Below are positions 35,851 to 45,170 of a stretch of 52,615 nucleotides of DNA, piece by piece. The position numbers and the translations under genes were made by a program. Each line of letters opens with the position of its first letter. Position 1 is the stretch's first letter. The stretch is from an uncultured Bacteroidales bacterium. Lineage in GTDB: Bacteria; Bacteroidota; Bacteroidia; Bacteroidales; P3. The notes below the pieces were generated by a model. It was not told the DNA's origin, searched no databases, and saw nothing but the letters and a program-made list of their open reading frames with translations. The DNA lies in contig ONQD01000030.1 of the NCBI GenBank assembly GCA_900319865.1, positions 9,953-62,567 of the forward strand, in the 5' to 3' direction.

Positions 35851-36768
35851 ATGAGCACACTAAAAGGACGCAACCTCATCTCCATCACCGACTTCTCCAA
35901 AGAAGAATACATCGAGGTGTTGGACATTGCCGAAGGTTTTGAACAGAACCCCAAGCAACGCATTCTCAGCGACAAAGTAGTCGCCACACTTTTCTTCGAA
36001 CCCTCAACGCGCACCCGTCTGAGCTTCGAAAGTGCAGCCAACCAATTGGGTGCACGCATCATTGGTTTCAGTGACCCCGGTGGCACCAGCGTCCAAAAGG
36101 GTGAATCGCTGCACGACACCATCGTCATGGTCTCCAGCTATGCCGACCTCATCGTCATGCGCAACCCCAAGGAAGGCTCCTCCCGCTACGCCTCCGAAGT
36201 GGCCTCCGTGCCCGTCATCAACGCCGGAGATGGTGCCAACCAGCACCCCACTCAGTGCATGCTCGACCTCTACTCTATCCGCAAAACCCAAGGCACCCTC
36301 GAAAACCTCAACATCGCTTGTGTTGGCGACCTCAAATACGGCCGCACCGTTCACTCGCTGGTCCAAGCCATGTGCAATTTCAACGCCACCTTCCATCTTG
36401 TCTCGCCCGTCGAGCTTAAACTCCCCTCATCGGTCAAGATGAGCATCAAAGAAGCAGGCCTTAAATACTACCAATACACCGACCTCCGCAGCGTCATCCC
36501 CAATGCAGACATCATCTACATGACCCGTGTTCAGCGTGAACGTTTCCCCGACCCACTCGAGTACGAAAGGGTGAAAGACAGCTGCATCCTCACTGCCTCG
36601 ATGCTCGAAGGCTGCAAACCCAACATGCGTGTTCTGCATCCCCTCCCACGCGTCAACGAAATCACTACCGATGTTGACAGCACCCCCTATGCCTACTACT
36701 TCCGTCAGGCACAGAACGGTGTCTATGTCCGCCAAGCACTCATGGCTGCAATTCTCGGTGCAAAATAA
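35851..36768 (+). CDS. pyrB: Aspartate carbamoyltransferase catalytic subunit
   Basis: Catalyses carbamoyl phosphate + aspartate to carbamoyl-aspartate, the committed step of pyrimidine synthesis. 305 residues. The carbamoyl-phosphate loop is [13 protein letters not shown] (S52-T-R-T-R56); DGANQHPTQ and HPLPRVNEI are the other signature motifs. It is followed 33 nt later by pyrI, indicating the class of ATCase with regulatory subunits. Confidence 0.97.
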   Translation: MSTLKGRNLISITDFSKEEYIEVLDIAEGFEQNPKQRILSDKVVATLFFEPSTRTRLSFESAANQLGARIIGFSDPGGTSVQKGESLHDTIVMVSSYADLIVMRNPKEGSSRYASEVASVPVINAGDGANQHPTQCMLDLYSIRKTQGTLENLNIACVGDLKYGRTVHSLVQAMCNFNATFHLVSPVELKLPSSVKMSIKEAGLKYYQYTDLRSVIPNADIIYMTRVQRERFPDPLEYERVKDSCILTASMLEGCKPNMRVLHPLPRVNEITTDVDSTPYAYYFRQAQNGVYVRQALMAAILGAK

Positions 36769-36801
36769 ACTATCAATCATTCATCACAATATCATACCAT
36801 C

Positions 36802-37263
36802 ATGGAATCAAAAAAAGAACTCGTCGTCTCTGCCATCGAAAATGGCACAGTCATCGACCATATCCCCACCCAGGCCGTTTATCAGGTAATCCATATTCTC
36901 GGACTTGAAGAATACAAAGACGAAGTACTCATTGGCAATTACCTCCAAAGCAACAAACTCGGCCGCAAAGGTATCATCAAGATTAAGAATAAACACTTCA
37001 CCAAAGAAGAGGTGAGCAAAGTGGCCCTCGTTGCCCCATTTGTAACCATCATCACCATTGAAGACTATAAGGTGATAGAAAAATTCGCCACCGAAATACC
37101 CGACCACATCGAGAATTTTGTCAAATGTGCCAACCCCAAATGCATCACCAACGCCGAGGCTGTGCCCACCAAGTTCGATGTAGTGGACAAAGAGAACCTG
37201 AAACTCCGCTGCCACTATTGTGAGAAATTCACCACAATGGAGACTATCCACTTCAATCACTAA
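36802..37263 (+). CDS. pyrI: Aspartate carbamoyltransferase regulatory subunit
   Basis: Allosteric subunit of ATCase, 153 residues, binding CTP/ATP in the N-terminal domain and holding the catalytic trimers through a zinc site. The four zinc ligands are Cys 109 and 114 (CANPKC) and Cys 137 and 140 (CHYC), with spacing matching the E. coli protein. The N-terminus has the usual IENGTVIDHI nucleotide-site strand. Confidence 0.97.
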   Translation: MESKKELVVSAIENGTVIDHIPTQAVYQVIHILGLEEYKDEVLIGNYLQSNKLGRKGIIKIKNKHFTKEEVSKVALVAPFVTIITIEDYKVIEKFATEIPDHIENFVKCANPKCITNAEAVPTKFDVVDKENLKLRCHYCEKFTTMETIHFNH

Positions 37264-37282
37264 TCGCCCATCCCATTTCACC

Positions 37283-37660
37283 ATGAGAAAATATTACATT
37301 CTCCTCATCTCCCTCACCATTATTCTCATTCTGGCGGCTTTCTGCACCCTATGGTTTGGCAATGCCGTTTTCCAAACCATTTTCCCCTTCATCCCGCTCT
37401 ACTTTGCCGTCGTCACAGGCATCCAGCACTACGCTGTTATCAAAAGTTTCAGCAAAGACCCCCGCACTTTTGTCAAAAACTTCCTGGGTCTCACCGTCGG
37501 CAGCCTCTTCCTCCACTTAGTCGTCATCAGCGTATGGTCTTTCACCCATATTCAAATGGCCAAACCTTTCATCATCGCTTTTTGCATCTGCTACATCCTC
37601 TACCTCCTCTTCGAGACCATCGCGCTTGTATTATTTGTCAAGAATAAGAGAAAACAATAA
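37283..37660 (+). CDS. Small four-helix membrane protein of unknown function
   Basis: A 125-residue protein with four hydrophobic segments (about 4-22, 27-47, 64-88 and 93-115) and a basic tail (KNKRKQ). I do not recognise the family; an ATP-synthase-I-like fold is possible but unsupported. The start at 37283, 19 nt after pyrI, was preferred because the longer frame from 37220 begins inside pyrI. It is closed by a strong terminator. Confidence 0.75.
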   Translation: MRKYYILLISLTIILILAAFCTLWFGNAVFQTIFPFIPLYFAVVTGIQHYAVIKSFSKDPRTFVKNFLGLTVGSLFLHLVVISVWSFTHIQMAKPFIIAFCICYILYLLFETIALVLFVKNKRKQ

Positions 37661-37693
37661 TTGTACTCGTATTCGGGCTTTTACCCACCCGCT

Positions 37694-37732
37694 AAATCCA
37701 CCATTTATCAACAGATAATGGTGGATTTTTAT
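37694..37732 (+). terminator. Terminator of the pyrBI cluster
   Basis: Stem AAATCCACCATTTATC (37694-37709) with GATAATGGTGGATTT (37714-37728), loop AACA, followed by a TTTTTATTT tail. Confidence 0.88.
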
Positions 37733-37761
37733 TTACAAAATATATAATTTGAAAAAAAGCG

Positions 37762-37769
37762 TATATTTG
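37762..37769 (+). promoter_or_regulatory. -7 element of the giant T9SS protein gene
   Basis: TATATTTG followed by CA matches TAnnTTTG. No TTTG is present at the 19-bp distance (the nearest, at 37748, is too close), so the promoter may need an activator or another sigma factor. The leader to 37942 would be about 165 nt, AT-rich and without genes. Confidence 0.6.
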
Positions 37770-37941
37770 CATTTTCAAAAATAGAGAAACACACCCACAA
37801 AACAACACACAAATCTTACAGAAAAACACATTATAACACAACGATAAAACAGTATTTTACAGATACGTTCCCATTAATTAATTTTTACATTTTTATCCAC
37901 GAATCCAAAACAATCATTTCAATAATTAAATTTTCAACACT

Positions 37942-40900
37942 ATGAAAAAAGTCTTACAATGTTTTGTACTCCTATCGGCACTCATTGTCGGTGGGATTAC
38001 ACAAGCCCAAACGCTTGAGGACTATGGTTTTTCCACAGGCACTAACGCCGCCAAGTGGAAAGTCATCACCGACAGCACAAACCTCCTTGGCACCGGCTAT
38101 GTCGACAGCCGCGCCTCATCACTTCAAAGCATCGGGTTCTCATTCCCCTTTGCTTTGAACTCCTACACCCAGTTTTCCGTCAACTCCGACGGTAACCTCC
38201 GTTTAGGCTCCACCGTTACTGGTACCGGTGCCTACTATAATCCTTTCAGTTCTTCCAATTCCAATACCAACAGCCCGAAAATCAATTTCTTTGGTTGCGA
38301 TGGATACTTCCTCGATTCTATCCATTATGTCTACTCACAAAACTTCATCACTGCTGAGGGTGTCAATCTCCTGGTAGTTGAGTTCTGCCTCGGCACCTAC
38401 ACCCCCTCCACCCGCTACCAGAAATATAAATGGCAGGTTCATCTCTATGGCAATGGTAACATTGAAATAGTTTATGCTGCCACAGCTCCCAATCAAGCCC
38501 CTGCTGTTGCCAGCCAGAAAGGTCTTTGCGTCAATTCCAGCGATGGACTTATTGTTGACAACACTAACTCCGTTTCCCACTTCACCGCTGGTTCTACCAC
38601 CACTTGGAGCTCCGGCACTTGGCCTGCTCCCGGCACCTACTACACCTTCACTCGCCCACTCGTTTGCGAGTCTCCCAGCAGCATCACCATCCACTCCCTC
38701 TCTCCCACTACCGCCAGTCTCTCCTTCACTCCTGCAGGCAGTGAAAGCGCCTGGATTGGAACCATCACCCCGGGCATCATGGGCTATTCCGAGCTCACCC
38801 TCACCGACACCAATGTCAACCTGATGTTCCTTTCCCCCAACACCGAATACACCGTTTCTGTTCGTGCTCTCTGTGCCGTCGGCGACACCAGCCGTCCCAC
38901 TCAGACCACTTTCCACACTCTCTGCAACCCCCTGTCAACCCCCTATTTCGAGGATTTCGACAACGTTACTGAATCCACTACCGCAGCCACCCACGAAATG
39001 CCCTCTTGCTGGACTATCGGTGCTGGTGATGTCACCATGACTGCCGACCAATCTCCCCAAATCTATTATGGCTCCAGCTATTCGCACAGCGGTAACTATA
39101 GCATGCGCCTCTACTACCGTGGCTACACCACTCTGCCCATCTTCCAGACTCCCGTCGACAGCCTGATGCTAAAATTCTGGCTCAAACAAACCTCCAGCAG
39201 CTATCAGCTGGTTGTGGGCGTCATGACCAACCCCAACGATCCTTCAACCTTTGTCCCTGTCGACACTATCCGTAATAGCACTACCGATTACGAATATATT
39301 GAAGTATATTTCGACAATTATGAAGGCAATGGCCAATTCATAGCCTTCCACAATATCACCAATACCACTTACAACTACAGCTACAACTACATCGACGACC
39401 TCCAAGTGAGTTTGATTCCCTCTTGCAGAACCCCGCAACATCTTGAAGCCAACAACATCTACTCCTCCAGTGCCGTTGTTTCGTGGACTGGCACTTCGCC
39501 CAGCTACACCGTCACCTACGGTCCCGACACCAACAACCTCACTTCCATCTCCACCAACACCGTTTTCGCCACCCTCACCGGCCTCACCCCCAATACTGAT
39601 TATATTGTAATGGTGAAAGGCGTGTGCAGCGCTACCGACGAAAGCGAATACTGCCTCCCCATCACCTTCAGAACCGCTTGCCTCCCCATCTCCTTACCCT
39701 ACATCGACAACTTCGATGAGATAACCGATGTTGAGACATCCACCACCGGCATTATGCCCGACTGCTGGACCATTGGCGCTGCCGATGTCACTATGAACTC
39801 CACTCAGTCGCCCCAACTCTACTATGGTTCTTCCAACGCCCATAGCGGCAACTACAGCATGCGTCTCTACTATCGCGGCTACACTTGCCTTCCCCCGATT
39901 TCAACCCCTGTCGACAGTGTCATGCTCAAATTCTGGGTCAAACAGACTTCCTCCAGCTATCAGCTCGAAGTCGGTGTCATGTCCAACCCCAACGACCCCG
40001 CCACCTTCGTGGCTATCGACACCATCGACAACACTTCCACCTCGGCTTACGAGTACTACGAAGTGCTCTTCAACAACTATACCGGCAGCGGTCAATACAT
40101 CGCCCTGCACAACATCACTAATTCCACCTATAGCTACAGCTACAACTACATTGACGACATCGAGCTGACACTCATCCCCAATTGTGTGGCTCCTCAAAAC
40201 GTCTCTGTCAGCAACATCGCCGGCACCTATGCAACCGTTACCTGGACTGGCAACGCCGCCAGCTACACTGTTGCCTATGGCACCGACACTAACGACCTGA
40301 CCACCATCTCCACCAACACCAACTACATCTACATCGCTGGTCTCCAGCCCCTCACCAACTACATCGTCATCGTCAAATCCGTCTGTGGCATCAACGATGA
40401 GAGCGAATACACTCTTCCCTACTCATTCACCACAGCATGTGCCGCCATGCCCATCCCCTTCTTCGAGGACTTCGACAACATCACCTCCACTCTGCCCGAA
40501 TGCTGGCAAAAGGTTGGTAGCGGCACCGTAGCAAAATACAGCTCCACAACCTATTCCCACAGCGGAAACTACTCTCTCCGTTTCAGTGGCTCAACCGCCA
40601 ACCTCGTGCTTCTGCCCATCTTGGACACCGCCACCAATCAGCTCGAAATGTCCATCTGGACCCGTCCTGAAAGCTTCACCAACTCCAGTTGTGGCACCTT
40701 CTCGGTCGGTTATGTCACCGATGCCGATGACGCAACCACTTTCGTTGCCATCGAAACCTACAACTATACCGATTTCTCGAGCACCGAAAACCGCACCATC
40801 AGCTTCGCCAATGTTCCTGCCAACAGCCGCATTGCCATGCGCCACAATGCCAATGCCACCAACTGGTACTGGTTCGTCGATGATATCGACATCCACTTCG

Positions 40901-43900
40901 CTCCCGCTTGCCCTGCTCCCACTGGCGTAACTGTTAGCAACCTTGCTTCCCATAGCGCCACCATCAGCTGGCAAAGCACTGCACCCACATTCATTGTCAC
41001 CTACGGAACCGACTCCGCCAACATGACCTCCATCTCTACCAACACCAACTACATCAACCTCACCGCTCTAAGCAGCGCCACCACCTACTACGTCTCTGTC
41101 AAAGCACTCTGTGCCATCGACGAGGAAAGCAGCTACACTATTCCTGTTAGCTTCACCACCGCCTGCGACTCCTTAGCAGTACCCTATTTCGAAGACTTCG
41201 AAAACCTTACCACCTCCTTCCCCAACTGCTGGACCAAAGTTGGCACAGGCACCGTTGCTATCAGCAGTACCTATACTCATTACCCAGGCATTGCCCTGCG
41301 CTTCAGCGGTTCCCTCTCTAACCTGGTAGTTCTGCCCACCTTCAGCACTGCCGTCAACCAGTTTCAAATGACCCTCTGGATGCGTCCCGAAAGCTTCACC
41401 AACAGCAGCTGCGGCTCCTTCCAGGTAGGCTATGTCACCGACCTCCTCGATGCTTCCACTTTCGTCACCCTCGACAGCTTCTACTACGCTGATTTCACTG
41501 ACTACGAATTCGAAACCATCAACTTCAGCACCGCTCCTGCCAATGCTCACATGGCTCTGCGCCACACTCCCAATTCCTCCAGCTGGTACTGGTTCGTTGA
41601 CGACATCACGGTCGAAACTATCCCATCCTACGAGTGCTACACTGTCACAGCACTCACTGTCGACAGCACCACTGCCAACAGCGTCTCCTTAATCTGGACC
41701 GATGCCAACAACACCAATGCCACCTACACTGTCTACAACATGAGCGACACCTCGGTCATCGCCACCGGCCTGACCGCCACCAACTACACCGTCACCGGTC
41801 TTAATGCCGCCACTGGCTACACCTTCGGTGTGGTTGCCAACTGCTCTGCCTCTTCCGCTTCCGAATTCGCAACCGTCTCTGCCACCACCAGCTGCCTCAG
41901 CACCTGCCAAATCTCCATCTTGGGCGAAGACTCCTATGGCGATGGTTGGAATGGCAACACAATCAATATCTACCAAGGCAGCTCCTTGGTCGGAACATTC
42001 ACTATCTCCAGCGGTTCCAGCCTCGCGGCAACCTACGAGGTCTGCAGCGGCTTGCCACTCTCCTTCCGTTGGTCTGCTGGTAGCTACTCTTACGAAGCAT
42101 CGTTCACCATCCTCGATGGCGGTGGTGCTACAGTCTATACCTGCAGCGATGGTTCTTTACTCACTTCCGAATCGGTGTTCTTCACCCTCAACGCCCCCTG
42201 CCCCACCTGCCTTATCCCCACTGTCACTCTCGACAACTTCGACAACAGCAGTGCCACCATTAGCTGGACCAGTGCCAACACCGGTGCCACCTACACCGTC
42301 TACAGAGACACCACTATCGTAGCCACCGGCCTCACCACCGGCACCTACACCTTCACCGGCCTCACTGGCAACACCACCTACAATTTGGGTGTTCAGGCCA
42401 ACTGCTCTTCCACCGATGCATCCGGCATTGCCTATGCCGCTGTCCACACCGATAACGATCCCGTCATGTGCGACACCGTGCCTGCCACCGTCTTCTCCAA
42501 TGCCGATAGTGCCACCACCACCACCAACTACTTCCCCGGCTTTAGCTACTATGACTACAGCTACACCGAAGTCATCATTCCCGCCGAACGTCTCACCGGC
42601 CTCGGCGAAATCAAGGCCTTGGAATTCAAACCCACCATCCTGGCAGCTGGCAGCAGCTATTTCGACGACTGCGAGATTTACATGATGCACACCACCGCCA
42701 CCTCGTTGACCAACGACTTTATCCAAGACACCAACAACTTCCAGCTGGTCTACACTGGCGACCTCAGTTTCGACAACACCAACTGGCAGCTTGTCAACTT
42801 CGACAACAACTTCGTCTGGAACGGTGTCGACAACGTGCTTGTGGCCGTTCTCCGCAACCATGGCGACTACGCTTCCAGCGGCTCCTTCGAGGCATACCAA
42901 GCCGACAGCAACCTGGCACGCTACGTCTATCGTGACGATACTCCCTTCACCATTGGAGAAATCACAACAACCTCCAACAACAATCCTACTTCCACCGTTC
43001 CCATCTACCACCTCATTGGTTGTCCTGCCGCCACTCCGGCCCCTGTAACCTTGACCGTTGCCACTGCCGACAACACCATGGGTACCACCAGCCCGGCTCC
43101 CGGCACCTATACCTACAATGTTGGTGACACCATGCAGGTTACAGCCCTGCCCAATGCCGGCTACCGCTTCGACTACTGGACCGTCTCTCTTGGCTTCTAC
43201 ACCGATACCATCCAGACCAACCCCTTAATCGATGTCGTTCCCAGCTACTACGAAGGTGTCAACATCAGCCTCATCGCCAACTTTGTACTCAACCAATACA
43301 CCATCACCGTCACCTCTGCCAATCCTACTCTCGGCACCGTGACCGGTAGCGGCACCTACGCCTCCGGCGCCACCGCCACCATCACCGCAACTCCCGCCCC
43401 CAACTGCCGCTTCGTGCAGTGGAACGACGGCGACACTCACGCGGTCCGCACTGTGGTTGTAACCGGTGATGCCACCTACACCGCCACCTTCGCCTACAAC
43501 CCCGTCACTGTCACCCTCGTCAACGCCAATCCCGACATGGGTATGACCACTCCTGCTCCTGGCACCTACACCTTCAACCTCGGCGACACCGTTTCGGCCT
43601 ACGCTACTGCCCAAATCGGCCACCACTTCCTCTACTGGATAGTTAACGCCGCCGGCATCACCGACACCATCAACACCAACTCCCTCTCCGCTGTCATCCC
43701 CAACATGCCAATCTACGCAGGCCAATCCCTCACCGTCACCGCCTACTTCGCTGTCAACCAATACAGCATTACCGTTGCCGCCAATGACGACAACCTCGGC
43801 ACAGTACTCGGTAGCGGCATCTACAACTACCTCGACACCGCTGTCATCACCGCCATCCCGGCACAGTACAGCACCTTCCTCAATTGGGACGACGGCGACA

Positions 43901-44694
43901 CCAACGCCATCCGCTCAGTGGTTGTAACTGAGAGCCACACCTACACCGCCATCTTCCAGTCGCTGCCGCGCTACGAAGTCTCTATCGACGTTTCGCCCAG
44001 CTATGGCGGCACCGTCAGCGGAGCTGGTCTCTACTACGAAGGCGAAACCGTCACCCTCACTGCCACTCCCAACGATGGCTACCACTTCGAAGGCTGGGCT
44101 CTCGAAGGCAGCGTTGACCCGTTCGACTTCATCGTGTTCTCACACGATCCCACCTACACATTCACCATGGATGGCTACAACCACCACTACATTGCACTCT
44201 TCGAAGAGAATCCTCTCCCCGCCACCCTCACCGTGACCCTCAACCACGACGACCGCGGCTATGTCCTCATCAACGGACAGAACACCAACACCTACGAAGG
44301 ATTCATTGACGACACCGTACACCTCCAGGCTGTTGCAGCTTCCGGCTACTACTTCCAGAGCTGGGATGGCGTCTTCATCACCACCGACACTTTGGTGAAC
44401 GACCACATCACTCTGGTTCTCGCCGAACCCCACACCCAAGTCTACTGCTACTTCGCCCGCGTCACCGGTATCGACAACGTCAGCGAAAGCAATGTGGTAA
44501 TCCTCAGCATGAACAATAACATCATAGTCCGCGGAGCCGAACAGCAAGCCATCCGCGTCTACGACCTCGTAGGCCGTATGGTTGCACAGCGCACCGAGGC
44601 AGGCGTTGAAGAAACCATTGCCATGCCCACCACCGGAGTCTATCTGGTTCAGGTTGGCAAAGCGCCCGCCATCCGTGTGGTTGTCCGCCACTAA
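37942..44694 (+). CDS. Giant multi-domain surface/secreted protein with T9SS C-terminal signal
   Basis: A 2250-residue protein with a signal peptide ending ITQAQ (about 22). After an N-terminal beta domain (about 25-240) come four alternating modules of a fibronectin-III-like domain and a MAM/jelly-roll-like domain (about 245-1240); each jelly-roll begins like PYFEDFDN and contains CWTIG or CWQKVG and HSGNYS. Then come more Fn3-like repeats, a segment with DSYGDGWNGNT, and four or five InlB-type B repeats (about 1695-2170; GTVTGSGTYASGATATITA type). The last 75 residues, from G2176 (GIDNVSES, YDLVGRMVAQ, TGVYLVQV), are a type A T9SS sorting domain. It probably acts as an adhesin or binds host or plant glycans. 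Followed by a terminator. Confidence 0.92.
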   Translation: MKKVLQCFVLLSALIVGGITQAQTLEDYGFSTGTNAAKWKVITDSTNLLGTGYVDSRASSLQSIGFSFPFALNSYTQFSVNSDGNLRLGSTVTGTGAYYNPFSSSNSNTNSPKINFFGCDGYFLDSIHYVYSQNFITAEGVNLLVVEFCLGTYTPSTRYQKYKWQVHLYGNGNIEIVYAATAPNQAPAVASQKGLCVNSSDGLIVDNTNSVSHFTAGSTTTWSSGTWPAPGTYYTFTRPLVCESPSSITIHSLSPTTASLSFTPAGSESAWIGTITPGIMGYSELTLTDTNVNLMFLSPNTEYTVSVRALCAVGDTSRPTQTTFHTLCNPLSTPYFEDFDNVTESTTAATHEMPSCWTIGAGDVTMTADQSPQIYYGSSYSHSGNYSMRLYYRGYTTLPIFQTPVDSLMLKFWLKQTSSSYQLVVGVMTNPNDPSTFVPVDTIRNSTTDYEYIEVYFDNYEGNGQFIAFHNITNTTYNYSYNYIDDLQVSLIPSCRTPQHLEANNIYSSSAVVSWTGTSPSYTVTYGPDTNNLTSISTNTVFATLTGLTPNTDYIVMVKGVCSATDESEYCLPITFRTACLPISLPYIDNFDEITDVETSTTGIMPDCWTIGAADVTMNSTQSPQLYYGSSNAHSGNYSMRLYYRGYTCLPPISTPVDSVMLKFWVKQTSSSYQLEVGVMSNPNDPATFVAIDTIDNTSTSAYEYYEVLFNNYTGSGQYIALHNITNSTYSYSYNYIDDIELTLIPNCVAPQNVSVSNIAGTYATVTWTGNAASYTVAYGTDTNDLTTISTNTNYIYIAGLQPLTNYIVIVKSVCGINDESEYTLPYSFTTACAAMPIPFFEDFDNITSTLPECWQKVGSGTVAKYSSTTYSHSGNYSLRFSGSTANLVLLPILDTATNQLEMSIWTRPESFTNSSCGTFSVGYVTDADDATTFVAIETYNYTDFSSTENRTISFANVPANSRIAMRHNANATNWYWFVDDIDIHFAPACPAPTGVTVSNLASHSATISWQSTAPTFIVTYGTDSANMTSISTNTNYINLTALSSATTYYVSVKALCAIDEESSYTIPVSFTTACDSLAVPYFEDFENLTTSFPNCWTKVGTGTVAISSTYTHYPGIALRFSGSLSNLVVLPTFSTAVNQFQMTLWMRPESFTNSSCGSFQVGYVTDLLDASTFVTLDSFYYADFTDYEFETINFSTAPANAHMALRHTPNSSSWYWFVDDITVETIPSYECYTVTALTVDSTTANSVSLIWTDANNTNATYTVYNMSDTSVIATGLTATNYTVTGLNAATGYTFGVVANCSASSASEFATVSATTSCLSTCQISILGEDSYGDGWNGNTINIYQGSSLVGTFTISSGSSLAATYEVCSGLPLSFRWSAGSYSYEASFTILDGGGATVYTCSDGSLLTSESVFFTLNAPCPTCLIPTVTLDNFDNSSATISWTSANTGATYTVYRDTTIVATGLTTGTYTFTGLTGNTTYNLGVQANCSSTDASGIAYAAVHTDNDPVMCDTVPATVFSNADSATTTTNYFPGFSYYDYSYTEVIIPAERLTGLGEIKALEFKPTILAAGSSYFDDCEIYMMHTTATSLTNDFIQDTNNFQLVYTGDLSFDNTNWQLVNFDNNFVWNGVDNVLVAVLRNHGDYASSGSFEAYQADSNLARYVYRDDTPFTIGEITTTSNNNPTSTVPIYHLIGCPAATPAPVTLTVATADNTMGTTSPAPGTYTYNVGDTMQVTALPNAGYRFDYWTVSLGFYTDTIQTNPLIDVVPSYYEGVNISLIANFVLNQYTITVTSANPTLGTVTGSGTYASGATATITATPAPNCRFVQWNDGDTHAVRTVVVTGDATYTATFAYNPVTVTLVNANPDMGMTTPAPGTYTFNLGDTVSAYATAQIGHHFLYWIVNAAGITDTINTNSLSAVIPNMPIYAGQSLTVTAYFAVNQYSITVAANDDNLGTVLGSGIYNYLDTAVITAIPAQYSTFLNWDDGDTNAIRSVVVTESHTYTAIFQSLPRYEVSIDVSPSYGGTVSGAGLYYEGETVTLTATPNDGYHFEGWALEGSVDPFDFIVFSHDPTYTFTMDGYNHHYIALFEENPLPATLTVTLNHDDRGYVLINGQNTNTYEGFIDDTVHLQAVAASGYYFQSWDGVFITTDTLVNDHITLVLAEPHTQVYCYFARVTGIDNVSESNVVILSMNNNIIVRGAEQQAIRVYDLVGRMVAQRTEAGVEETIAMPTTGVYLVQVGKAPAIRVVVRH
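39000..40190 (+). repeat. Duplicated module inside the giant T9SS protein gene
   Basis: The jelly-roll module at about 39000-39420 is repeated at about 39755-40190 with near-identical protein sequence (GNYSMRLYYRGYT, LKFWLKQTSSSYQL versus LKFWVKQTSSSYQL, SYNYIDD). Two further modules at about 40490-40900 and 41210-41620 form a second similar pair (RPESFTNSSCG in both), showing internal duplication. Confidence 0.8.
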
Positions 44695-44738
44695 TTGTTC
44701 AATACGGAACCTTAACCACTAAGGTTTCCGCACACTCC

Positions 44739-44776
44739 AAAGGTGTCCCGACTCCATCGGGGCACCTTTCTTTTTC
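44739..44776 (+). terminator. Terminator after the giant protein gene
   Basis: Stem AAAGGTGTCCCGA (44739-44751) with TCGGGGCACCTTT (44757-44769; one mismatch), then CTTTTTCCCC. Confidence 0.85.
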
Positions 44777-44995
44777 CCCTCCCCCTTCGCTAACTCTTCA
44801 CCTCTTCATAATCCCTTATTAAGTTCTTCTTAACCTCTGCAGTGAATAGGGGTTCGATTAGTAGTTGTTTTCGGCTTCAGGCGTAAGGGAGCGGAAACAA
44901 CGGGCCATTGGTGCAGCAATATCGAGCCATGGAAGCGGAAAGGGCGCTACAATGCAGCGGATAGGGAGTTGATGCAGGCCGAAATGGAAATAGAT

Positions 44996-45026
44996 TTTGA
45001 CATGTGAAATTAATTAACTAACTTTG
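44996..45026 (+). promoter_or_regulatory. Promoter of the alanine/glycine symporter gene
   Basis: TTTG at 44996-44999 and TAACTTTG at 45019-45026 with 19 bp between match the Bacteroidetes consensus. The leader of about 140 nt before 45171 has no recognised riboswitch. Confidence 0.78.
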
Positions 45027-45170
45027 CATTTTCATCGTCAGCAACGCCTTTGGTCTAACACCGACACTCATACCATTCATACTCAGACAGAAGGAACATA
45101 CTCTGGCAAATATGGACGGATGAATGTACCAACAACAAAACAACAAAAAAGAACAAAAAAAGAATAGACA

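Noticed and set aside
44777-44880. Possible relationship to the inverted repeat near 23670-23720
   Set aside because: Shared words (TTCTTAACCTCT, CACCTCTTCA) are short and in different order; not convincing as a repeat family by eye.
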